Shown here one piece after another: positions 22,854 through 35,697 of a stretch of 64,000 nt of DNA. Each line of letters opens with the position of its first letter. Positions within the stretch are counted from its first letter, which is position 1. This DNA comes from Marchantia polymorpha subsp. ruderalis (lineage: Eukaryota; Streptophyta; Marchantiopsida; Marchantiales; Marchantiaceae), in NCBI GenBank assembly GCA_037833965.1, contig AP031358.1, positions 1,124,001 through 1,188,000 on the forward strand. Reading direction: 5' to 3'. Made by a program: the position numbers and the translations under genes. Under the pieces are notes generated by a model. That model ran no database searches and had not been told where the DNA came from. It worked only from the letters and a program-made list of their open reading frames with translations.

Positions 22854-24970
22854 TTACAAGGTCGTCGTTGGAAGCCATAAACAGGCTGTGTTCCCCTATC
22901 TGGTCAATATTTGTGTTTTGGATCCCAGAGGCCAGCCACAGCTTCTCGAAGTAATCTGCAGTGAGTGTCATGGCTTTTTCCTCATCTTGGAAGATGTTCC
23001 GGCCTTATTGAAGGAATGCCAGGTAGACCTGGATGGGGTGCTTGGACTACAGTAGTTGGGGAGCCACATGTTTTTGTGAGAGAGAGATTACCATCTGCTT
23101 ACAGTCCTTGACCTGACGTTAGTTGGTGTTTAGCACATCTGCCGATGCAGGTCTGAACTATGTTCACATTGTTGTACCAGCAGATGTCCATGTGTTGGTT
23201 AAGAACCTCGGAGTCGTTGGAGCAACTTAGTTTTGCCCTTGTGCTATATGAAATTACTTATTCATCGTAGAAACGATCTAGGTTAAAGTGGCGTGTATAT
23301 TTGTAAGTGTAAAGTTTTCATTCAATAGTCGAAAGATTGTGACTCCTTCAGAACGTCAGCTGACTCCGATTCTATGAAGAAGAACATCGTGTCTAGAGAT
23401 CCCCTTTGCGAGAAGATAAGTTTCAGAAGTTCCTGCCTCCAGCACCATAGCTCTTAATACGTGCTTACATTTAGCGAACATATTGTAACATGGAGGGACT
23501 TGAACGAGGTTGTGTAAAGAGTTGGAATAATCATTTAAGCTTCTTTGTCGAGATTTGTTGTTGACCTAATGAAGGTGGAAGCTATGCCTTTTATGTTCTC
23601 CATCGTCCTTGAATGTCTCTTTACTCGGTATTGCAGTCAATTATGGATAAATTCTTGGGTCCTGGGAAAAACTCTTATTTCTTGGAAAATTCTTTCGTTA
23701 GTGCTTCTAACCCAGCTGGAAATTTCGATGTACGGGGCAAAACAGAATGAGGCTTTTGACCGAGGTAATATCCAGCCCTTGTTTTGATGGGAAACATATT
23801 GATTTTCTATCGAATATATGGAATGATCTCATAATTTGAAGGTGCATACGCATGTCTTTTTTGCTGATTTGAAAACTAATGTGACGTCAAGTCTCAACTC
23901 TGCCCCCAAGTAAAGCAATACGCAAATTACGTGGCTGGTCTTAAGGTCACATTGGTGTTCAGACTGATAATAAAATCTGGAGATATCAGCATCAATCCTT
24001 ACTTGGACGGTATTGAACTTCAAATGTGCATGTCCAATATTTTTTTTACCAATAAAATGGAAATAATCTTCTGCTGTATGTTGTGATGTGCCCAAATGTA
24101 GTGGAAAGCTAACTAGTGTAATACTTGAGATAGTGGCGAATTAAATAGCCTTTAAAATATGGTATCTACTAAGGATTCGGAGCGTTCTCGACGATATAGG
24201 TGATATATGTACTGTTGGACACAGTTGATGATTCTTCTTTGAGACTCGGAAGTCAGAGGAATCCAAGACTTGGTTATGAATTGTGTGCGAGAGAGAGAAG
24301 TGGCAAAGTATGCTATCGTGTGATGTCTGTCGGGTGACGAGTCTCATGTACACGAGTACGTCAGGTAGCGCTTTCAGGTAAAGTTGTAGTAGTGCTTCGG
24401 TCTACACCCTCTACATTTTTTAGTTTTAATACGGAAGTAGTTTCGAAATAAAGATTGTGCCCACTCTTGCACAACTTAAACATATACTTACTAAGTATTT
24501 GTTGAAGTTCGCAACAAAGAAGTTTGACAGCAATAGATGGCAGGGTTGACTCAACATGTTGTAGGCCGCAACCTTCCATTCTCCCCTCCAATTTCAAGAA
24601 TGTCAGGAGATTGTTAACACTGGACATTTTTGTTTCCTTGAAAAAATCTTCCTAAGGTGGGTAGAAGCATAGTGTATTGATTCTTTTGCGAGGATCCTTA
24701 AGAGCAAAACACTTCGATATCACTTTGAAGTAAATAGACGTTTAAATTGGGATCAACTGGGTTACTAAAATTATGGGAATAATCATCAAGTCTTGTAAAA
24801 CGCAAAATCAAAAAACAAAATCATTAGTATCATGAAAAAAAGTATTTCAAGAAACTTTTGCTAATATTAAACATAATTACACAAGTTTTTCCTCGAAGAA
24901 TATGATCATTGGATGTTACATAGTTCAATAAAGTTACACTCTTGAAAATAGTGCGGTACATTGTGTAAAC
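22854..24970. other. VAMP71 downstream region
   Basis: It begins with the probable 3' untranslated region. The plus frame at 22837-23055 is a shadow of the last exon, and the frames at 23545-23787 and minus 23829-24627 show no motif. No repeat ends were found. Confidence 0.45.
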
Positions 24971-24977
24971 AAGTTTA

Positions 24978-25024
<47 letters not shown>

Positions 25025-25030
25025 CTCTAT
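24978..25030. repeat. compound microsatellite (CT)n(AT)n(CT)n
   Basis: A CT run is followed by about sixteen AT units and then another CT run. The arrangement is nearly symmetric. Such tracts are highly mutable. Confidence 0.95.
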
Positions 25031-25685
25031 TTATCGGAACAAACATGTTTGTCTACCGAATAATGTGAATCTGTCATTGATTAGTCCAATTCTTTGAGAA
25101 ATTAAAGTACAAAAAGTCTCTCTACAAAATACATAGATTTTTATAAAGTCTTCCTTTGAATGGTTGAAATGCAATATGCACTCAATAGAAATTACAAGGA
25201 CGGTGTATAGCTTAATCACATATGCTAACATGATAGAATCAATAGTATACCAAGCTGTCATCTAAAGTTCAAAACCCCTAGTTGATGTTGTGTTTGGGAA
25301 TGATTAAATAATTCAAGTCATTTCTTTGGAAAGATTGGGAGTCTATTTCATGGTGCTCTATGATCAGGCCCGCCAAAGCTACAAATGACACAAATGTCAG
25401 ATTGTTTTCGATGAGACGATGTTTTAGAAAATGAAATGTTTGACAAGCCATAATTAAGCTTATTTTGAAACATCATAATATTTGATTGATAATTTGTGGC
25501 ATATAATACCATGAATATAATTTTCTTACATTGCAAACTTTTATTATAGACTTTTATGCAAATAAAAGTGAAAATGAATTTGTAATCCAATTTCAAGAGT
25601 CGTGACAACTCAGCAAGTCTTTACACTAAACATCAAAAAACTTCTTTTAAAGAAATAGTATTAAAGATATTGTAATCTATTCATA
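25031..25685. other. AT-rich spacer before the MITE
   Basis: No gene is supported. Minus-strand frames at 25031-25261 and 25348-25608 are AT-rich and motif-free. Confidence 0.5.
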
Positions 25686-26401
25686 TAGAGTTAAACCTCC
25701 CAATAGTGAGATATATTGGCACTTGGGTTTTATGTCACTATTGTGAGGTGTTACTCACAAGAATAAAGTGCGTATAACCTACTAACAGTAACATATATTG
25801 GTGTTAAAATTGGATGTCATTGTTGGGAGGTGCGTAATTTTAATATTACCTCATAATAGTAAGATACATTGGTGTTGGGGTTAGATGTCACTATTGGGAG
25901 ATGTCAATTATTTTTTAAAAACTCATAGATTTATTATCCTACATTATATCAATCTTAGTACAGTTTTTAAATGTGTTGTTTGGTTTCAAAATAGTCTTCA
26001 TTTGCACATCTGTCACGACGATTAACATAAATATTACAATTGTGTTTGAATTCATATTAATACACAAAAATCTGAGTGAAAAAATTGATGGTAATATATG
26101 TAACGAATTATTTTACTAAAGTCCAAAAAGAGTGAATTGTTGAGCTATACCTTAAAATAAACTTATGCCACATTTTTTTAAAGTCTCATAGCTATGAATT
26201 GTGATCATGATAGAAATTTTTACTCCCAAATTACACTTGAAATTGTCACTATTGAAAAATATCATGTCACTATTGGAAATATTGACGTAGGGTTCTTATT
26301 GAGCATATTTACAAGTTAGAAACTAATGGTTTTGGAATTTTACGTCACTAATGAGAGTATGTCACTCATACGAGATGACACTATTGGGAGGTTTAACTCT
26401 G
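25686..26401. mobile_element. pogo/Emigrant-like MITE (716 bp) with TA duplication
   Basis: The ends are a 23-bp inverted repeat with one mismatch: left TAGAGTTAAACCTCCCAATA..., right its reverse complement ending ...GGGAGGTTTAACTCTG. TA flanks both sides (25684-25685 and 26402-26403). Internal copies of the end motif recur near 25725-25750 (TGTCACTATTGTGAGGT), 25785-25835, 25850-25905 and 26340-26370. TIRs of the form cAGT-AAACCTC with TA duplications are typical of pogo-like Tc1/mariner MITEs such as Emigrant/Lemi1. No transposase frame is present, so it is non-autonomous. Confidence 0.85.
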
Positions 26402-27430
26402 TATCTATGTTACATAGAGGTCTTTTAAGTAAAAATTCAACAAAGTTAGATTGGGATATGTAGATTGTTTAAACTTTAGATTCAAAATAAAAATGATTTT
26501 GAAGGTTTTAAACAGAATTGAAAGTTTTAATCCTAAAAATCACATCAATTGGTAACAAGGACATATATGCAATTAAGACATATTTCTAAATTAAAATTTA
26601 AAATCTCTAAAAATTATAATCTTTAGAGAAATTTGATTTAATTTTTCTTTTATATAAACCTGTTCAGAATTGAAAATATTTTGATAAGATATAAATAAAT
26701 ATATAAAATTTAATATATGAGTCTGAAAAAAAAATTACGACTTGAATATAAACTTTAACATGAGTAAGGATTTTTTAAGTTTGTGAAATCATCCACAGAA
26801 GATGTACTATTTTAATTACAAAAAAATTCATATGTTTTAATAAAAGATTTATTATATATATTTTTAGCACTTAATAGAATTTTTTTACAATTTTTTATCG
26901 AATGCTAGATTTTTAACTGAACGCATGTGATTAAAATCATATGATCTAGATAAATGAAGCAGAAGCAAATTTTAGGTTCAATAAGGGCTTACACGAGTGT
27001 AAGTGACTTGTTAATGCATTAGTAATCAAGATCACATTATTCGTAGCTTTGTCAAGAACATTTAAGCTTTGATGACATTTACAAATAAATGATTCAATTA
27101 TGGACGATTGAAGAAAATATTGTACAAAAAAATATTTATTTTTTCAATATTATTGACGATCCTATGCAAGTGTACACAACACAGAAAGACATTGCTGCAT
27201 AGCTTTGCATTCACTTTAGGCCTTTACGAAAGAGGTTACGATGAAATTTATTGAAGAGCACCAAGTCAAGCCTGACGTACATTGAGTGAAGATGTGCAAT
27301 ATTCTTGTTTCAAAAAACATATAATATGGAAACGATATATATAGAAAAAGGGGAAAAAGTATCAAATCATATATTTAGGAACTAAATTGTCCGAGACGCA
27401 TAAACCCCCAACATGATTCTAAACCTAGAT
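26402..27430. other. AT-rich spacer
   Basis: Strongly AT-rich with A/T runs and no open frame of interest. Composition returns to mixed at about 27430. I see no terminal repeats. Confidence 0.55.
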
Positions 27431-27685
27431 GCTTGAGGCCGGTCCCCTGTAAACTCCAATCCGTCTACGCTGGATGTCAATTTTGCAGCCTCCAGAAACA
27501 GATTATTGAACTGAACTTTCGCTGCCACCTTTCAGGTTCAGTGTTACTTTATAATCTATAATTTACTGTCGTACGATTTAGGCATGCAGTTCTCGGGCAT
27601 TTGGATTTGTGTAGGTCTGCAGCTCTCCGGGCGACACAGGATAACTGCACCCTGTACAGCACTGCCGACAATCTCTTATTGAGAG

Positions 27686-28197
27686 TCAGTCTTTCAAAGA
27701 AAAGGAAAATTTCAACGAGTGAGGTTTGATGTCAGATTCTGTCATTATCCCATATTGCTCATTCAGTAACCGGGCCTCGAGTCTTTGTCTTCCTTCACTG
27801 AGGTCCCTCCTTGATCTACAATTCCCTTCATTTTTAGTTTCTTCCAGTGGCAGGAATCTGGGCCCGATTGGCTGCTTCACAGGAAATTGAGCTCTATTTA
27901 GTTTAAATTGTCTTCCACTTCGGTTCGGTGGAAACTTCACAACAAAAATCTCTAAGCCTAGAGGGAAGTGCATGCTTACATCGTACGACGTGGAACCTCA
28001 AGTGCTCGTGTCAGGATTTCCTTTGGAAGTTTCCGAAAATCTTTGCACGGAACGATCAGCAGCGCTAAGAAATCGTAGCCTGAGTCTTCGATGAGGCCTG
28101 TGATGATTCTGATCGTAGGAGTAGATGACCAGCTCGGGACCTGCTCTTGCGATTCAGTGCCATCTGCAGCACCATCTCCGCTGGGATTAGGTTGCAT
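27686..28197 (-). CDS. possible two-exon gene for an unrecognised 141-residue protein
   Basis: On the minus strand an ATG at 28197 opens a frame to a GTAAGC donor (exon 28197-27980). An acceptor AATAG allows exon 2 at 27893-27686 in the same phase, giving an 86-nt intron and 141 residues. The product is polar with a short hydrophobic stretch (DFLALLIVPC) and a Pro-rich segment (QPIGPRFLPLEET), and it ends in a Lys/Ser/Phe-rich tail. I do not recognise the family. The upstream frame is open a little beyond the ATG, so further 5' exons are possible. The support is only splice-site and phase agreement plus plausible composition. It may be a fragment or chance. Confidence 0.3.
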
Positions 28198-28679
28198 GAA
28201 CACTGCTCTATAGACTATCCAGTTGCCTGTCACGTCAGACTAGCTACTGAAAAAAGATGTGAAAGTCTTGTGGTGGAATCGACTGGTCCTGAAATATTTT
28301 CGTCTCTGGATAGTTTAACCTGCGACAAGCATGGTTGTTAGGATGTGCTCTCGATCCATGAGCAGAAAGTATAAAACGAGATTGAAATGCTTTTCTGTAT
28401 GCTCCGAGCGAAAAGCTCCCGCCTTGTTTCTATCTGAACTTGTCTTAAGCTTGCCAAGCCTGAGCAATGTGTGTCTGGTCTTTTGGAAGAGTAAGACACT
28501 CTTACGAAAATTAGTATGACTTTCCAACAAACGCATCCACAATTAGACATATGTGACCTTCCTGAAATGTAGCCATGAACTGAGACCTGGAACGTCCATG
28601 CTGGAGAGAAAGCAAGTAGATCTGATAACTTGATCCTAGGTCTAGAGGATGTACCACCATTCGTCCGGAGCAGAGTCTT

Positions 28680-29475
28680 TGACTTCGAGCATGCTCGAAG
28701 TAAATGCTACGAATCTTCAGCTTGGAAAGACCTATTCCGCCTACATGAACTGAGAGGAAGAGTACATACAAACCATAGGTTCAAACGCCCACTGGATTCA
28801 TTCAGTTTGATCTCTCAGCATCGTTTGGAGAATTGTCTAAGGTAGAGGTTTGATCTACTAGAGTGTCACCAAAGGCTCACATTGGGAACATTGCTTAGTG
28901 CTCGATGCAGGTCTAAAGCTTATCCTGGCTCCCTAGGTCACCGTACACATAAGAAGAGGATGGTGCACTTGGCAACAATTCACAGCCACACTTTCTCATC
29001 TCGCTCTTTGTGCCATGACAGTCCAACATCTCTTACAATTAATGAGCAGAGGAGCTTGATTTAGACCTTTGCTCGGAACTCCGTTAAAGATTTTGAGCTG
29101 TTTATTGATAAAACTCATGCACCGACGTACTCGAATAAAGTCATAGCGACTCTTGAGCACTTTCTCCAACGGCTCTTCATCCTCGTGTTGCATGAAGGTC
29201 TGTCTCTTCCACAGAAGCCTACTTCCATCTCGCTTCTCGTACATTTTGGAAGGGGCGAAACGTTACATCCAGCTGAACCTCGTTCGAGTAATGTTGGAGA
29301 TTCCTTGAGCCCTTCTCGTCTATGTAGTGCAGAGTGATATCAAACTCAAGGAACCGGATGGGCATAATATGGACCTAAGGTTTTGATGTACTCTTTCACT
29401 CAGTTCACTCACTTCAAGTAGGGGGGATAGGTCTTTCCAAGCTGAAGATCCGTTGCACAATTACTTCAGAGCATT
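28680..29475. repeat. inverted duplication (about 135 bp arms)
   Basis: The plus strand at about 28680-28815 and the minus strand at about 29475-29335 share a diverged sequence. The best core is TCTTCAGCTTGGAAAGACCT (28714-28733; minus 29449-29430), then AGAGTACAT and AGTTTGAT in the same order. Translation of the core gives SSAWKDL in both copies, so a coding element may have been duplicated. Confidence 0.75.
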
Positions 29476-30130
29476 CTCCATCAGTCACACAATCTCTTTC
29501 CTTTCAGGTCTCGTATACCGTTCAGCTCTCATCAACACGAGGTTTGAGGGATATAAAGGGTAGAAAGTTAAGGTCATTCTTTGAGCTGCCCTTGTCGTTA
29601 TTTCCAACCGTTTTTCTTGCATGGTGCTCCACTGTCCACAGCTTGATACACACAGTTCACATCCACTGCTTCATTCACTGCCCATTCGTCGAGGATAATC
29701 TAGATCTCACCATAGTTTTCCATTCTTTTGGTTACGGAGGTAATCACAGTGGAGTACCTGAGCAAAGCAGCTGCTTGTGTGCATATCTAGCTTAGAATTC
29801 ACCGTCGCTATTGGTTAATGAAAGTTCCCTCGCCCCTCACACAGACTTGAATTATCCTCTCATTGCACAATCTTCTGATGAGGATCTTGTGATTTTGAGG
29901 ATACCCAGATATATAGCGAAAAAGGATGAGAAGACCAATCAACTCGCACATGGATACAACCAAAGGGGGAAGATCCTGGCAGGCCCCAACAACATCACCA
30001 TTGGAAAAGTGTCCAACTGAACTTAAGATAACCCCAGTATCATGTTATTTAAGGTAATTGGTTATATCAGTTCGGCTCTGTGCATTTAATTTATAAACTC
30101 ACTTCTATCGGAGATGCCGGATATTCTACC

Positions 30131-31028
30131 TTTCACTGAATGGGAACTTGTTCCCATTCAGTGAAACTTTGTAGACCTTTAATAGAGAGATGTTAGTTTC
30201 TGTTTCATAGCTGTGACTGGTACCTTTGAAAGGCCTTGCAGTAAGCACGACCCTCGATATGCTCAGAGGCAGCAGTTCAGTGGAACCTCGTCCAGAGCAT
30301 CTACCTTTTTCTGAAGTCAACCTCGCCTGCCCAGCAGGCAGAGGGAAACGGGAAACTGCTTTCAAGTTCGAGCCAGATGTCACAACACAAGATCCTGTGA
30401 GCGAATTCAAAGAGCGAGAAGGCATGGGAGCAAGCCCTTACCCTTGCCACCATATCCACAACGTACTTTCCGTTACGTGCCGCCGCTGGAGCTCTATGCA
30501 TCGAAGGTGCTAAAGTTGGAGGAGCTCTCTACGTCTTATCTGCTCTTGGAGAGCAGGGCTACATGATCTCTGGATCATGTAGTCCAGACGAGACACTTTC
30601 CTCTGTCTCTTGTGATCATTGGAGTAGGTTAGCGTGACGTACCACCAGCTTGACGAACTCCAGCCCATGTCGAGAATCGCCAAAAGATCCTGAATGATTC
30701 TAATACATTTCGCTTGTTCCACAAGATTGCAAGGACAGGGTATACGAAGGATGGAGACTTTGTTCTTCTCGACTGTACCATGTACGTGTAGCTGACTAAC
30801 TTAATGTATCGGAGAAGCTAGATGGTGCATCAGATGGCAATTCGTTGAATTTCGGTAGCATCTTTGCATGATAAAGATGCTATGAGAAATCGAACTGTGA
30901 GCCATTTTCTCGATTCGAGAAAATGGCTTTTGTATTAAACTGTGAGTATTGAGCCATTTTCTCGAAATCACAAAATCACAGGTATACTTAAGTATTGACA
31001 AATTTTGTCAATACTTTTGCTGTGATTT
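30131..31028. repeat. cluster of short, nearly perfect hairpins
   Basis: Perfect inverted repeats lie at 30131-30166 (17-bp arms, 2-nt loop), 30541-30555 (6, 3), 30559-30582 (10, 4), 30856-30882 (10, 7), 30900-30928 (14, 1) and 30990-31016 (13, 1). The last is nested inside further arms AAAATCACAG/CTGTGATTTT (30972-30981 and 31019-31028). One arm of the 30900 hairpin recurs directly at about 30952 (GAGCCATTTTCTCGA). Confidence 0.9.
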
Positions 31029-33600
31029 TGAGTAACTAAACTTTTTCTCTGTGAGCAGCAGAACTAAACTTTGCATCTCCAGTTGCGGCCTTCTTGATGC
31101 GTTTCGAGCGGGACATAAAGTTCTCAATGGCAGGCATGTGAATGTCTTCATTCCAGTTATAGTAATATCCAAAAGTATGCTGAAGTACACAACAACACAT
31201 TAAATGTTTCTCAAGTTACCGTTGGATGAATTAGGATATTGCAATGAGATGGACTGACATATCTGCACTGAACTTCGAGTATCACATAGAGTGCAAGCAA
31301 AGTAGTTTTTATCTAGATTCCGACATGGTCACACCAACAGATAAGAAGCCAGAGGAGAATGGAGTGTAGAGATCCTCCGTCAACACTGCCACTTGTCATT
31401 TTCATTACGCTCTAGAATTGAGAGTCAACTCCAGCCGAGTATCGTCAAGTACGGTATTGAAGTATTATGAGCTTCAGTACTTAGCAGTGGACGATTGGCG
31501 ACTTTCCTGGGGAGGCAGGTCCCGACAAGAGGGAGTCGTATTGATCCCGCCAGTCTTCCGAGTCCAAGTTAGAGCAAACAAATGAGCACTGAGAGAATGT
31601 GAGGGCACAACGTAATAAGAATCAATGCCATTGACTCGAGGAAAGGTTATTAAGTACCATTTGAGAAGAATCACCCCACGTCTTTTATGAATGCTCATGC
31701 TCCTCTAGTGCGATTCTCATGCATATGAGAAGAGCTCTCATGGAGATGATGGTTGATTGTACTGAATCAATGTTAAAGGCTGACTTCTTTCCTCTGACTT
31801 GAGTTGAAGGAACTGTAGAATCCTACAGCTGCCGCCCAAAGAATGATAGGGAAAGAAGAACTTACCTTTCTGTAAGAAGTCCATGATCCCAGAACATGAT
31901 GTCGATAATGTGTACATAAACAGCTTAGATATGAAGACGTTGTATCCATGCCTTGATATTGCTTACATACTTTTACCAGGAGGGTATGGATTATATACTA
32001 TTACCAATAAATTTTCATTCTCCTTATTCTTCTAGCGAGGGATCTCCTTGGCTGTTTCGCCGTCGCCCCCATTTTTGTATCGTTTGTAGTGTCTTTAAGT
32101 GTCTCACTTACTTTTATACTCATATTCGCCGTCTACCAAGCTTTCAAATATCTGCATTTACGTACACATGTTTGTGTATTCTGATTGCATCATGATATTA
32201 CAGAAGTTTGTCTACATTGGCACATGTTACAATGAGTGTTCTCAGATGTGATGAAGACAAGCACCGACCGAACTCTTGTCACGCTTTAGGGTGTAGGCTG
32301 CATTTACACAGACATTACACTAATGTCAAGTTGAAAACAGTCTAATCGTTCAACTAGATTAGAAGCTCACGTATTTTGCATCTCATGACTGACAGTTGCA
32401 AGTTGTGTTGTGCATTCACTTGGTGTGACAGGCTTGAACCCTTGAACATTTGCTTGGAGGTTCGATGGAACTTCGATCTGACGTGTGAGCAAATTCGAAG
32501 TAAATTTGTCTGAGGTAAGGTGAAGGAACATGCCCCAGTCAGTCGGACTTCAAGCAGTGTGCAACGTGGGGAGGGGGAAGGCTAGAACTTCGCAACGGGG
32601 CTTTTATATCACACGAAACTTTCTCGAGTCCAATAATTCCCAATTAATGTAAAGACCTATCCTCACTGTCTCTGAAGTTGTGAACTGAAGAATTGTCCTG
32701 TGCAGTCATAACATCTGTTACGGCTTAGCAGACTTTGTCTGTACTGTGTTCATGAAAGGTTCGTGACTCGCGTCCACGAATTTGTGTCAATTTTACCAAA
32801 GTCCCATTGGAGATACCACCGGTGATACAGTTGTGAGTTTGTTGAAGACATCGAGGATCCGAAATCCGACTCAAAACGAAAATTTTTGATCCATTGAGAA
32901 GAGAAGATTAAACCTAGTGACATTCAGCCCAGCAAAGACACTATACATAAAAAATTGTATTTTTTAATAGTTGTAGATGATTAGCATTGTCTGGGATTTA
33001 AAATAGCAAGCCCAATGTATTGTGATCATTGCAGGACCATGCTTTCCACGAGACTACCTGAATGTGCACCCAAGTCTTTGAAAGTAGAATGACAACAGAA
33101 ATTCTCATTCGAGTGAATATTTGTTACTCTATATTTCGAAACCTTAGCTCCTCACCGACTACTCGGTCAAGATGGCTCGATGACAATAATTCAACTTAAA
33201 AAAAGTGGTCTAGTCTGGAATGTAATGTACATGCGTTTTGTTATATCAGAACTTTGAATGTCACATTATAAATTCATATATATCTCCAATTTTCGATAGT
33301 CATTTTTTAATCTATCCAGTACTCTTCCTTTCTATAGCCAAAGCACAAACAGGAGGGAACTTTGAAGGAAAAAAATTATTGAATGAAAGAAACATTTTGA
33401 TTTCATAAACAGGTGAATGATCCTAAGAGACTACAGGCAGCGCATCTCCTCTCGAAAGAAGGACTTCTGACACATATATGATTCCAAAGGATGATTCAGA
33501 ATTAGGTCAATCATATATTTGTCATGTTAACTGGCATGTCTTTAACATACATATTAAGCTGATTTTGCTGCAGAAAAATCCTTGCAAATTATTATAATAT

Positions 33601-35470
33601 CGAGTTATGCGACCCTAGAGCTTGTCTTTGGCATGCCATTTAAATGCATGACTGAAGTATGTACAATACTAGAGACAGCAGAAAATAATTTCATATGACG
33701 TGTAAGACAAGTGAGATTCAAAATCTCGTGCAAAGTTCGAAGCGTGAAGCTGATCTTACTGCGATGGCGAATCAGATCACATGGTCGTGTCGCACTGAAG
33801 CAATAATACCAGCACTCGAGCGAGAAATCACGACCACCTGAGAGATCAGTACAGCGAAGATCCAACACAGATGTACAGTGTCCTCAGTGCCTACGGAATA
33901 AGAGGTGCAGCATTTGGTACCGCTCGGTCTCGAGGTCCGGCTATGGACAGGAGCTGCGGTCAAGAGAAGTCTCTTGACCCGACGATTAGCGGCCCAAGAC
34001 GCCGGCCGTGTCAGCCGTGAATTATGCCACAATCGTTGCTTTCTTTCTCTCCGTCGGGGCATCGTGGAAAGAGATCCTCTCCGACAAATGGGATTTACGC
34101 GAATTTGGCGGAACATTCTCGGAATTTCGTTGACTGCGAATCCGGGCGAGTCGATCTCGAGCGGGCAGGAGCATGGAGCCCTCCAAATTTGGAGGCGATG
34201 AATGAAAATCGGTGATTCCGATTTGCAGCGCTTCTTAATTTGGCCGCCACAATAATCGTCCGCAATCTGGCTCCTCAAGCGATCCGTGCTTTTGAGATGC
34301 CGACCCTGACGGTGGTCAACGCCTGACGGCCTGGCCGACGGTAGGTTGGCCGACGCGGGAAGGAACGCTCGACGGCAGTTACTCAGCGCGACGCCGGGGC
34401 TCACATTTCGAAAGCCCCTGTCAGTCGTTTGCTCTTCGTCTTTCCTTCCTGCAGCGGGACAGAAGTCCGTCCGTCTGTCCCTTGGAGCTGATCCGCGGCA
34501 GGAGCCGTGTCGGGGATATCTGAGAACCCCGGGAAGCTCTCTCGGCCCAATTATTCAAAAATCCCCACGTTCTGTTTTTCCTGATTAGTATTCTGTGTCA
34601 TAGTACCCTCTCCGCTGCATTATTTATTCAATCACATAATTGTGTTGGATTGCGAGTTCTTTCCTCACCGTTTTTCCGTAAGTTCCACATCCGGAAAGGT
34701 AACCAAAGATAAATAAAAGAAAGTAATAACACGAGGATTGACCGTATTGACTTTGAAAGGTCGAGCTTTACACTCATTGTCGTCAATGGGCGAACAAGCG
34801 CCGGCAGATCAATTGATTTTGATTGATTTTTGAAGCGAGGCCAATGTGTGTACCTCTCAGCTTTTTATTTTTTTCTGGTGTATCCTAGACCAATAACATA
34901 TTTAAAATGTAGCAAATTTTGACACGTGAAGGTATAGATCAAGGTCAACAAATTTTGTTTAAATAAACTGTTTTAACTCCTACAATATATATATATATAC
35001 AAGCTGTATAGAAGTATTATTAAAAGATTTGGTTTCGCTACAAAAGAAAAGCATTATTATCGGTGTAAGGTAGTGGGCAAGTGATACATGGAGATTTGAG
35101 TATGGTCTACGGACTTGTACAAAGTACGGCAAAGTAATCAACTGGGCAGCAGATTCCAGAAGTGCTTAAAATGCAGTCGCCTGGAACGGAGCGTGCTCTG
35201 AAAGATGGTAATGTCTACTGACTTCCCCGACATGCTTGCGGTATACTATTTGTACATGGATCATGCATGATACGACAGTGCTATACAGTTCAGAGGGAAG
35301 CAACGGAATGAGCCGACTTCTTCTTAAGGGGCTGTACGCTCGTGAGTGGTGGGGGGAATGAAAACGTCCACTTTTGAGAAAGGAAAAGTCGCAGAATGGG
35401 ACACCAGATAAAATGCTTTCCACGATGGGTGCGTTCTAGCGGTGAATTTACAGGCTGACATGAGCCCTCG
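33601..35470. other. GC-richer patch without a supported gene
   Basis: GC content rises at 33900-34600, as at promoter islands elsewhere in the window. The longest frame (33772-34404, minus) starts at GTG, is basic and motif-free. Two perfect palindromes lie here: 33958-33979 and 34180-34195. It may be a promoter or first exon of a gene that I cannot resolve. Confidence 0.35.
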
Positions 35471-35494
35471 AGGGGTTCTCATGTGAAGCGTCGA

Positions 35495-35517
35495 GGGGAG
35501 GGGAGGGGAGTGGAGGG
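35495..35517 (+). other. G-quadruplex motif (GGGGA repeats)
   Basis: G-runs at 35495-35498, 35500-35503, 35505-35508 and 35115-type spacing closing at 35515-35517 (four runs of three or more G with loops of 1, 1 and 6 nt) satisfy the usual G-quadruplex pattern. Confidence 0.8.
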
Positions 35518-35697
35518 TCAAACACTCCATCCAACAATTCAGAGCATTTATAAAAATTCTGTACAGGCGGGAGGTGAAGTGGAAGCGTGTATCGGGAGGT
35601 GGTTTTGCCCATTGGTTTCTACTGATGCTATTGAAGACACCCACCGGCCTTGGCTGACATCACGATGCCAACATTCTGTATCATGCACGGGTGATAT

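Larger units (their letters stand above)
28198..33600. other. anonymous region with repeat fragments and hairpins
   Basis: No gene can be supported in these 5.4 kb. Coding-like fragments exist: on the minus strand near 29250-29400 a stretch reading FLEFDITLHYIDEKGSRNLQ, and at 28996-29244 a basic stretch. Their frames are broken, and one is part of an inverted duplication, so they look like relics of an unidentified repeat family. Several near-perfect hairpins lie at 30131-31028. Confidence 0.4.

Noticed and set aside
30131..31028. Hairpins as transcription terminators or CRISPR repeats
   Set aside because: The DNA is eukaryotic, the arms differ in sequence from hairpin to hairpin, and there is no regular repeat-spacer pattern.
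30131..31028. Hairpins as microRNA precursors
   Set aside because: Arms of 6-17 bp with loops of 1-7 nt are too short for plant microRNA precursors, which need about 21-bp duplexes within longer stems.
33772..34404. 210-codon minus-strand frame
   Set aside because: It starts at GTG, is Arg/Ser-rich by composition in a GC island and shows no motif; frames of this kind are expected there.
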